DNA of 64,000 nt from Pseudisothecium myosuroides (lineage: Eukaryota > Streptophyta > Bryopsida > Hypnales > Lembophyllaceae), in contig OX637287.1 of assembly GCA_951799445.1 (NCBI GenBank), forward strand, positions 43,181,724 through 43,245,723. Reading direction: 5' to 3'. Below, piece by piece: positions 54,743 to 64,000 of the stretch (its first letter is position 1; every line of letters starts with the position of its first letter). Under the pieces are notes generated by a model, which did no database searches, was not told where the DNA came from, and worked only from the letters and a program-made list of their open reading frames with translations. A program made the position numbers and the translations under genes.

Positions 54743-57700
54743 ATGGGGCTGCCTGTAGTGTCCTCCCATCGTGCATCCTTCCGTGTGGATAGAATTGGCG
54801 GGTATGTAGTGCTACTCCTCATGGCCTACATTTTTGAACGACAGATATATGTTTTGGAACATATAATGAACTGTAATTAACTATCAGAATCCAAAGTAGA
54901 CGTTTTATTCTTATTTTGGTCACGCCGGGAATAAAGACAGAATTAAAGCATTATATGGCTTTCATAAACACAAATAATAATTTAAATAGCTTCAAAGATT
55001 TTGTTTTCCAGTATGAAGAATCTTCTGAATGAGACTGTTGACGAAGAATGCAATGCTTCTCACATGTGTTGCAATTCTAGGGAATGGCGACTTTGATCCT
55101 ATCTTGTTGCTACTGTTGTCTTTTTATACCTGAACGATCCAGGGGCTCCAATTGAGCCTCTTGTTTTTTAAGCAGTTTTGAGTCGGTCATATGGGATTGT
55201 CTTTTGTTTACATTTAATTATGTTTTCACCAATACCTAGCAATGTTCTTCACTGATTATGGTAATTTAAAATTTGGTAACATTTGAGTTATATTTTCGCA
55301 ATATGATCAATCAAATTGTTCAGTTTCAAACCATGAATATTTAGGGGTTAATTTGAGTGTTCGTTTGCCAGACATGCAACAGAGTTTCTGGAATTGCGTG
55401 CGGAAAGGCCGACTTTCCATGTTGTTTTCATTCCTGGGAATCCAGGTTTGTTACATAGTACTCATGGCTCGTGTCATATTAACATTCTCTCACTCTTGAA
55501 ACGATATTCGAAGAAATTCCTTAGTCATTTGGGCCTTAAGCCTCCTAGTTCTTTGTGTTCACTCTTGCTCGACTCCTGGAGAGTTTTGATTTTGCATGAT
55601 GGCAAATTTACCAAGTGTCCTACCTACATCTCATATGACCTACTCTATGAGTGGTTTTCGGGAGATCAGTATAGAGTTGTGAGGAGATCACTTTCGATTC
55701 AAAAGCCAAATCTGTTGAGCTGAAATTTGATGTCCATGTATGAATTTCTTATTTCTAAGTGGGAGGTCATACACCATTGTGACTGCATCTGTCGATAACA
55801 CTATCTGCATTCAAAGATCAGTGGCATAGACGTTTAGCTAAGTCATGCTTACACCACTTGCTAAGAAGTCCAACCCAGTCTGTTGGAAGAGTTGTCGTTG
55901 GTAGCAGGGGTCAATGTAGAAAATAGGGTCAGGTCCGTAATGGTTTTAGTATCCTCTGCCTTAGAGAGGATTTTGGACTAGTCTTGTCGTTTAGTCAGTC
56001 TCTGACGTGATCGTCTGGTCATCTTTCAAAGGAGTCGTGACTTACTACAAAGAGTTTCTGGAGGCTCTGTTCGAGAACCTCGATGGTCAAGCCTCAGTTA
56101 CAGGTACACCTTCTGTGCATTGAGTGTCTTCTATTCTGTTGCTGCCAATCAGTGTGTTACTCCTTTTTTTTCTACACTTGATAATGCTCGATTCATTACA
56201 TTGGTTACGATGTCAACATATTTCTAGGCAGTGCCATTTTCATTGCGCCATTTTCACAATTGGATGCATCATAATTACTATGAAAGTGGTTAGTTTTTTA
56301 TTTCTATTTTCCACATTCAAATGTTTGTGTTGTGTCAGCTGGAGGTACCATTATTGTTTACTGATGCAATAAGGGTCTCACTGTGGGAAATTTGTTGCAG
56401 CGATCAGCCACATTGCACATGTGTCGAAGGTCCTTTTTGAACCTCCTCCCTTGTATATCTTGCTTCAATCAGCTTCAGTAGGGAATTAGATTTTATTTTG
56501 AGTACACATGTCAACCCCTCTTTGGACTCATTCCTTGACCTTCATGTTTTCTGTCATCTATGGACTGCTCTATATATCATACTGTTCTAATTTTGAAAGC
56601 GGATGGGACTCAGCGGAAGTGATATTTTTGAATTGTTTTTTGTCACAGTATTGGGAGCTTGGGAAGTCATTCTCTTTGCAGGATCAAATAAACCATAAGG
56701 TGGTTCTCACCTCTGGCTCTTAAGTCTGTTAGTGGTAATGTTATGTTCAGTTACTCTATTGGCAATGTCGAGGTCTGGCAAGTTGAATGTGCCCAGCATG
56801 GACCTCAAGAGAATTTAGAATGCATGGATGGTGGTTCATCAACTCTTATAATAACTGTCATTTGTTGGTACATGGGATTTCATAAGCATGAAATTTCTAT
56901 TAATAATTATATTTTATACCAATATTCAGTGTTGTCGTCTTTCGTCAGGTTGGTAGTTTATTACAAGATCACAAGAATCCTGTGGGTTATTAAGAGGCCG
57001 GGGATTGAGCAGGTTCAATTTGTGAGGGAAAGACTTCTTCTAGAATCACCGGATCTTCCACTTCTACTGGTGTGTTCTTTCACAGACCTATCCTTCTGTG
57101 CGTTGCCACTCTGAAGGCACAAACACTGTGGTTTTCTTATGATTGTATTCTCTTATTTCATTGTGATCATAGGGAGACCTCCCCATGAATCAAGAGGAAG
57201 GTTCTCTTTCTGATGTCTGAAGTGCCTGAAACAGTCTAATTTTACTAAAAACATTGTTTTATGCTCTCTTTCTATTGCATGAACCAGCGTGATTCTTGAA
57301 CGATATCTATCCGAGTTGAAAGCTGTAGAATTAGGTCAATGTTTTCTATAATCAGCCTTACCTTGATACTTATGCCGTTGCACAGGTGGGTCATTCAATC
57401 GGAGCTTATATAGCGCTGGAGATTCTTAAGAAATTCCCTTCTCAGGTGGGTTGTGGTTTTGTTTTTCAGGGAACGTTCCGAGCAGGCAATCTCCTGTTGT
57501 TTCGTTCTTAAGCCTTCAAACATGTCGATATTAATGGTGAAAAGGCTATCTTGGTCGTTACAGTGAAGAATGTTCCGAGATTGCCAGAGCCAAGTACGTG
57601 GCACTCTTGAGTATCTCCAAAAATCGGGGAGAACCGGCGGTTAGTGTATTAAGGACCGATGAAATGAAAAGAAACTGGTTGAATTTAAAATACAGGATAG

Positions 57701-60700
57701 AAATAATTGAGATTTCAAGAATTTTTTTACTATTGAATTTTTCAATAGTAAAAAAATAGAGCCAATAACTAGAGTAGGTACATGAATATGGGAAATGATG
57801 GATAATTGCTTGTGAAACTGAAAAACTCCCCGAACGTTGATCTTCTCGTTCCTTTGATTTCCTTTCAATCGTTGTGCAAGCAGGTCCCGTATACACATGA
57901 ACTTGTTTCTTTCATCGATTCAAATGATTGTAGATTCTTGTGTTAGTTTTTAACATTCGTACGTTACAAATTCAAACTCTCCTTTGCAAATATTTTATAG
58001 TTCAAAGAGCACAAGTAAAGGTATCCAGTCCTCTGAAACAAACGAAACGGTTTTTAAAGACGATGTGCTGTGCAGGTACAACACGTTGTTGGACTTTATC
58101 CTTTTCTGACGTTGAATAAGCATTCAAAGTTCCAGAGCGTTCTGGGAAAAGTGGTTGCGTAAGTACACATTGCACTTGTTTAGAATGCAATATTGTGTGC
58201 ACACAAGTAATAGACAAGTAATACCAAAGAGTTATTCAGACTATCTAGATTTTGCATCAAGAGTTTGTTACAGAAGCACATGAGTGCATCTCAATCAAGG
58301 ACCGTTTCTTGGGTGTGCCATAGGCATTCAAAATTTAAACTGTTGCGTCTCATGAGCTGTTTTGCATGATAGTCCGTGAATTCACTTACCAGTGCCCATG
58401 TCCTTTCATCACATTGACAACTCGTTTATGATGTGTGAGCAGGTCCCCAGCTTTGTGTGCAGTTATTAGCACATTTGCAGCTCTTGTGGGACGGCTTCCC
58501 AAAAAATTCGCAAGGGGCTTAGTGAAAGTGCTGCTTGGCCGTGTATGGGATCCTCTTGCTGTTGATGTGACATGCCGATACATGTTGCAGGTATTGCTCT
58601 TCATATCCTGAATGATTACTGTTTGCTATGAAGAAATTATTGGTTAATATACAGTTCTAGTATGAGTTTGGCAATTTTGAGTGGGTCAATTGAGGAATTT
58701 TTTTTTCAATTTAATTCATTTTTTGACCAACACATGCATTGCTCTTTATTGATCCTGGTGATATAAAATTTGGATCTGTTTGTGTTCTTCACAAAGTAAT
58801 CAATCAAATTTGTCATTTAAAACCATGAATTCTTGGCCTTTAGGGGTAAAGTATGAATATCTTTGTTTTGAGCATTCTGACTGCTACTTGGCACTCGTTT
58901 GTGAAATGAATTTTTTTTTCGTAAAAGAATTCTTCAAAGAGTGCACTGTACATGCATCAAAAGTCCATCTTGTACTGTACATGCATCACAAGTCCATCTT
59001 GTACTGTACATGCATCACAAGTCCATCTTGTACATGCATCACAAGTCCATCTTGTACTGTACATGCATCACAAGATGTACTGTACATGCATCAAAAGAAT
59101 TCTTCAAAGAGTGACTTGTGATGCATGTACAGTACAAGATGGAACTAGTGGCCTTGCATATTAACATCTATCATGAACGTTTACCAATGGTGCAGAAAAA
59201 TGTCGTAAGCAATTTCTTGTACATGGGAAGGACTGAGTTTGCATCGGTAAGATCCACAGATACATTGCGTGACTTGCTGCTGAAAAGATCTGCACATTTT
59301 GGTATTCTTACATAGAATATAAGGCCTTCAAGGAGGTATAGAGTTTAGTTCTAGTAGAGATGGTTCAGTTATTGATGGCTTTTGACCTGGGTATCTTACA
59401 TGGGTTATTCTGTTGTGTAGTTGTCTCAAGAGGCAGACTGGGACTACTTGGAGCAAAATCGAAAGAAGATCTCATTTCTATTTGGTATCGATGACCACTG
59501 GGGACCTTTGTCACTTCTTGATGAGGTGGGTACAGTAATCCAACCTGCCACTCTTGTCCCTGTGCAACCCTCTGCAACTTATATGTTGAAATCTTCAATC
59601 TCTTTATATTGCTTTATTGGTCATGCTCCCAAACTCCTAGACCTGTTTAATGTCACAGCCTAGGTTTCCAAATGCATAGATTATCAAAGGAATTTTGTAA
59701 CAATTTGACAGTAGTGTTGCATGCAAAAGCAAAAATAACCTCTAAAATTTGCTGGTTTAACCCATTAAATTTTTGTTTCCACATGGTTCTATATGATGTA
59801 ATCTTCAACATGATTACTCGAATTTGAATGTGCAGCCTTTGATCCTTTTTCAGAAAATTTGCAATTTTCATTGATTTGGAATTATCAAATGAAGACCTCT
59901 CTCAACTATAATAATTGTAGCTTATTCATTCTTACACATTTAAGTTTGAACACTGAGCTATGGTTGACTTCATTTTAGATGTGATTTCCAAATTTTGGCA
60001 AGAAATAAACATATTGTCTATTTTTCATGAATTTGAGTCAAGAATTTCATTGTGACAAAAGGACTGAAAAAAGTTGTTCTTGTTTGAGCTTTATTCTATG
60101 CCATTTAGGAGATTATAAGTTTTTTGAAGTTGATTTTCAAGAGAGTTTGTTGGTCTATTTTTTCTAATTTGTTCAACATTGAAGGCTCATCATTGAAGCA
60201 AGCCACTATCTAAGAAATAGTGAAGTGCTATGAGAATAAAGATTCCATATAAAACTATTTTCATATCAAAATCTTTTTAAATTTTTTATTAAAATTCAAT
60301 ATGACTAACAAAACTCAATTTTTGTTGAAGATCCTATAACTAGTATGCGCTTTTGACAACTTCCAAGTTGGGGTTTGCCAAAGTATGAGATATAGAAGCA
60401 ATCATATGTGACCATTTGGATAGGTAGGAGTACTTTGGAACTAACAAGGACTCACCAAACTCATTACAGTATATCATGGATCCAATATCATTATTAATCC
60501 TATTCTCTCATATTGTGTTCATCCTTGTAATTAATATGTATTTTGGGGGCAAGGATCATAGTTGGATGTACTTACCTTGTGAATGGCTAATGGCTTGCAG
60601 ATGAGTAAGAAGGTTCCAAAATTGAATGTTGCTACTGAAAGAGAAGGACATTTACATGCCTTTTGTTGTACTAAGGCTGGCTCCAATTGGGTTGCTCGTT

Positions 60701-60732
60701 ATGCCGCAGACACCATTTTCAATCAAACATGA
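54743..60732 (+). CDS. LDAH: Lipid droplet-associated hydrolase family (LDAH), alpha/beta hydrolase
   Basis: Twelve coding exons: 54743-54801, 55372-55445, 56032-56103, 56401-56429, 56649-56699, 57013-57069, 57386-57445, 58076-58158, 58443-58590, 59196-59246, 59421-59525 and 60601-60732, giving 306 aa (human LDAH 325 aa). Motifs: oxyanion-hole region VVFIPGNPG (residues 37-45), nucleophile elbow GHSIG with Ser118, acid block FGIDDHWGP (Asp252 or Asp253) and His280 in EREGHLHAF. The family is found on lipid droplets; ester-lipid hydrolase activity has been proposed but the natural substrate is debated. The start ATG follows family spacing to the FIPGNPG motif. Introns carry two decayed MITEs and a minisatellite. 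The last intron is over 1 kb. All sites are GT-AG and the triad is complete, so the gene looks functional. Confidence 0.93.
55143..55347 (+). mobile_element. Decayed short MITE in LDAH intron 1
   Basis: The right end ATTTAGGGG followed by TTAA (55348-55351) is preserved. The body matches 30496-30720 and 58650-58846. The left end has drifted. Confidence 0.55.
58650..58846 (+). mobile_element. Decayed short MITE in LDAH intron 9
   Basis: The body shares TTTTTTGACC, CACATGCATTG, TTGATCCTGGTGATAT and AAACCATGAATTC with the ZW10 intron copy. The right end GGCCTTTAGGGG is followed by TAAA. Confidence 0.6.
58923..59150. repeat. 29-bp minisatellite ending in an inverted unit, LDAH intron 9
   Basis: Units of GTACTGTACATGCATCACAA plus GTCCATCTT occur about five times with one 5-bp shorter copy. 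A final unit at about 59113-59142 is reverse-complemented. AAAGAATTCTTCAAAGAGTG occurs on both sides of the direct array (58924 and 59093). Confidence 0.9.
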
Positions 60733-60814
60733 TGTGGTCTTTCATAGACCTTTGTCCAAATCTTGTAGCATGTAAAATTGGGATTTTATGTAGTATAAGC
60801 TACTCTTGATTATC

Positions 60815-61400
60815 CATTAGATACTTGAAATTGTACTTCAAAATTCAAACCATTTGGAATTGTTCAATGACATTATTTTCACAATAAGAGTCGTTATTGC
60901 ATTGTGAAGAAAGTTGAGATTGTACATTTATATTCAGACCAATTAGAACATTCTTATGAATTCTTTTTGGAATAGGAGCCATGCTTTTGTTTTGAAAGAC
61001 TTTGAATTGTATTTTATATTTAGAGCATTTTGGGACAATCTATTGATACATTTTTTTAGCAATAAGAACCATGCTCGCTTCATAGGAAGATTTGAAATTG
61101 TATTTTTAAATTTAGAGTATTTGGAACAATCTGATGAAATGTTTTTTTAGTGATAAGAGCCTTGGTTGCTTTGTGAAAAGACTTAAAATTGTACTTCAAA
61201 TATAAAGCACTTGGAACAATCCAAAGGGACATTTTTTTGCAGGAAGAATCATTCTTTAAGTTTGCTCCATCAACTGAAGATGAAGGAAGATGCTGAAATT
61301 TGAGGCAATATTTTTTCAACAGATATAATTATTGTTTGGTTTAGAGTACATTTAGAGCATTTGGACCAATCCAATGTAACATTTTCAGCAACTACCATGT
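60815..61400. repeat. ~90-bp tandem array downstream of LDAH
   Basis: Five to six degenerate units with period 88-92 bp; the marker GAAATTGTA or a variant recurs at about 60826, 60915, 61003, 61094 and 61186, each followed by TTTAGAGCATTTGGAACAAT-like sequence. Confidence 0.75.
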
Positions 61401-62554
61401 ATTTTATGAAAAATGAATTGCAATAATAAGATTCAATAGTAAAACCTTCTTTACATTAGTCACCAAGGGCCGTAACAAAGGCAATTTTGCATTGTGATTG
61501 GAGGAGAAGATCCAACATTTGTAAAGGTGGCTTGAGATTCTACAGTGAGTTTACTCCATCAACTAAAGATGATGATGTGAAGACATCCTACACAAAAAAG
61601 CATGACATTCTTGAACCAAAAACACAACCATCCTTGTCTTTGTAAAAACAAATGTGTAGGTTTATATAGAGTCATAACAATAATTGATAATAGTAGAGAA
61701 GATGGTAAAACAATCAAACGGCTAGGATAAAGAACTTATAGAGAGCCAAAATAAAATCTTTATGCACAAACGAAAGTCCTCTTGAAGATGGTCTAAAAAC
61801 AAAAAAAACTTGGACTAGATGGTTTATGCATCATTTAACTACTTCTGGATTTTTGCAAGTCCATAATTAACATCAGGAAATAATCATCGGGAGATAATCA
61901 TCTGGAGATCTCCAGATCCATCATGAGATCTCCGGATCCATCAAGAGATCTATACAAACATCAGGAGATATGTACAAACATCGAGAGATAATTGTCTAGA
62001 GATCTAAAGTGCAAAGTCCAAAATTCATTGAATAGTCTAGAATTAGTTAAATGATGCATGTTTGTACCCCATTCAAAAATGTTATGAAAAGAACTTACAA
62101 CTGGCACTTGACAAAGTGGTATTGAAATCTCAATACTTAATCATTCTTTATATCTAGACATCAATTGATATGATATTGATTTCAAGAGCATCCTCAAATT
62201 TAAATTAGATTTTAAACCTGTCCAAGATATGTTGATCCTAAAATGGAGAGTTGTAGCTTTGAGATTTTGTACCATGAACTTCATACATGTTATGTACTAA
62301 AAAAAATTCTTATAGCATGTCATTCTACATATATCACCAATTGAGAGAATAATTGTAATATCTTGACATGTTAAACTCATTGAGCATTGGGATATTCCAA
62401 CTGCAATGCACTGTATACCTTCATCATAATGGAAATTAGCTTTTTTATCCAACAACTCCTACAAAATCAAAGTCTACACATCTACACCTAGATTGGCAGA
62501 TTGACAAAGTTAGCAGATACAATTGGTAGATTGGCAGATTTTTTGATTGCAAGA
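61401..62554. other. Intergenic DNA, no gene
   Basis: AT-rich. A short cluster of GAGATCTCC and CAGGAGATA-type words at about 61875-62000 looks like local duplication. No coding region recognised. Confidence 0.5.
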
Positions 62555-62880
62555 TCTCTCAACTCAATTCCCCACCATAAAGATTTAAACCTCAAAACTT
62601 TGTAGTGCAAAAAATTTAAGTTAAGAAGGTTCAAAGCCAAATAATCTAGTCCCACAATGTGCAAAAAAACTTGTTTTCTTCACTATAAATACAAATATCT
62701 TGCAATTTGTGTGGCCAAAAATTTTGAAATTTATTAGACACATTCTCATACTAATTAGGTATAAGATCCTATAGTTATATATGTGCATAAAACAACAATT
62801 TCCAAAAAAATTTTACTCTTTGCAATTGAAATGGTAGTTTTGAGTATTTTTGGGTGGAAAAAAAACCTTGGTCCTTTAAG
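62555..62880 (+). repeat. 3' fragment of a ~920-bp piggyBac-type MITE
   Basis: It matches the last third of copies A-C (CTCAACTCAATTC, AGTGCAAAAAATTTAAG, TCTTGCAATTTGTGTGG, CTTGGTCCTTTA). The right TIR ends CTTTAAGTAG, with the CCCC/TTAA border lost, and the left two-thirds is absent. Confidence 0.75.
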
Positions 62881-63039
62881 TAGATAAGGAGAATCCCTTT
62901 TGTCGGGCTTGGTGTAATAATGGCAACGAGCATGCAACAAAGCACCAACACCCACCACGTAGCCGGAGATAGGGGATGTATTGTACAATGGGGTTCCAAT
63001 CAAAATAGCGTTTTCGAAATCGCAGGGAAGGAAATTTTG

Positions 63040-63735
63040 CATCTGCTAACTTTGACAATCTCCCAAGGGCTCAAAAATGATCTTTGACTATAAAATTTTT
63101 ACCATAGCATCATCTTTAAGTTAATTATATGTGTACCAAATTTCAAGGCTAGATGATGTACACAAAAAAAGATATTTGAAATCTCCCAACATGTGAAGCT
63201 GTGAATTTTTTTTCACTACTGCCAATTTTTACACCCTCCCAAGGATTGAAATTTTTTTTTCTATGAAATTTTTGGCACAAGATCATCTGTATGTTGATTA
63301 CATGTGTGAAACATTTCAAGTCCAAAAGACCCCCACAAAAATAGATATTCAAAATCTCCCAACATGTATAGTTGTGAGAAACAATTTCACTACTACCAAC
63401 TTTGACACTATCCCAAGGGTTGAAAAATTGTTTATTTACCATGAAGATTTTATGATGAAATAATCTCTATGTTGATAACATGTGTGCCAAATTTCAAATT
63501 CAAAATAATCACACAAAAAAATATATGCTAGTTCTACCAATGTGTACAGTTGTGAGAAAAATATCACTACTACCAACTTCGACACTATCTCAAGGGTTGA
63601 AAAAAAAACAGATTACCATGAAATTTTTGGCATGAAATCATTTCTATATCGATAAAATGTATGCCAAATTTCAAGGTCAAAAGAATTACCAAAAAAAAGA
63701 TATCCTAATTCTACCAACATGTGTACCGTAGCCAG
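63040..63735. repeat. ~177-bp tandem (satellite-like) array, four units
   Basis: Units contain ACACTATCCCAAGGGTTGAA (or variants at about 63047, 63225, 63398 and 63577), a TGTGCCAAATTTCAA block and CCCAACATGT or CCAACATGT. Unit spacing is about 173-179 bp with substantial divergence between units. No gene is seen in the last ~260 bases of the window. Confidence 0.82.
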
Positions 63736-64000
63736 AGGTCACCTTCGGCGAAAAATAATTAAAAAAATTTAAGCCAAATAATTTTGAAAATTAGTAAGTC
63801 ATTATGCCAAATTCAAAGAAAATTAATTGTTAAGAAAGCCAAAATATTGGAAAATTAACCAATTCAACTTGATGCCAACACATGTCTTCAAAACCTTGGG
63901 TGGAGAGGTTGTTTTTATAATGAAGTCCATTATCCATCATGAATCCTCAAAGGATATGGGACAACTTGAACATGAGAGTTTGACCACTCATTGTCAAAAT

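Noticed and set aside
62755..63058. Overlapping minus-strand frames of 60-95 codons
   Set aside because: They run across the MITE fragment border into unrelated sequence, overlap in three frames and match no family.

Overview
The window is nuclear DNA of a plant. The genes have many short introns with standard GT-AG (twice GC-AG) borders, the intergenic DNA is AT-rich, and the gene families are plant-like. I cannot name the species. A complete piggyBac element and piggyBac-type MITEs in a plant point, weakly, away from the well-studied flowering plants.

Layout. (1) 1-16,700: a piggyBac DNA transposon (593-16,344) bounded by TTAA on both sides. Its transposase gene is a pseudogene with all three catalytic Asp blocks still visible. 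Two ~4.9 kb LTR-like elements in opposite orientation sit inside it, each with TG...CA ends and its own perfect 5-bp target duplication (CCGGA and AGCGT). They are therefore best read as two independent, very long solo LTRs that now form a giant inverted repeat. The whole piggyBac may lie in an intron of a small minus-strand gene whose candidate exons are at 16,670-16,554 and 535-65. (2) 17,312-23,370 (+): a 7-exon FAD-dependent monooxygenase. (3) 28,678-35,525 (+): a 14-exon ZW10 vesicle-tethering/kinetochore protein. (4) 40,517-37,474 (-): a 5-exon Lys-rich protein with a plant-conserved C-terminal domain of unknown function. (5) 53,011-47,052 (-): a 15-exon TFIIH subunit TFB2/p52. (6) 54,743-60,732 (+): a 12-coding-exon alpha/beta hydrolase of the LDAH family. 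For the five firm genes my exon models close in frame at lengths typical of their families (424, 763, 434, 469 and 306 aa).

The DNA between and inside these genes is dominated by small mobile elements. Four ~920-935 bp elements have TIRs beginning CCCCTAAAGGAC and TTAA borders; a related element of the same size lies in opposite orientation, and further short families share similar ends. These look like non-autonomous piggyBac-type MITEs. Two of them lie back to back sharing a single TTAA. There is also a Tourist-like MITE whose empty site is preserved in an adjacent duplicate, Stowaway-like MITEs, and several tandem arrays (29, ~90, ~165 and ~177 bp units). The genes are housekeeping genes with no evident common pathway. 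The most distinctive biology here is the nested piggyBac/long-LTR structure with its cloud of TTAA-bounded MITEs.
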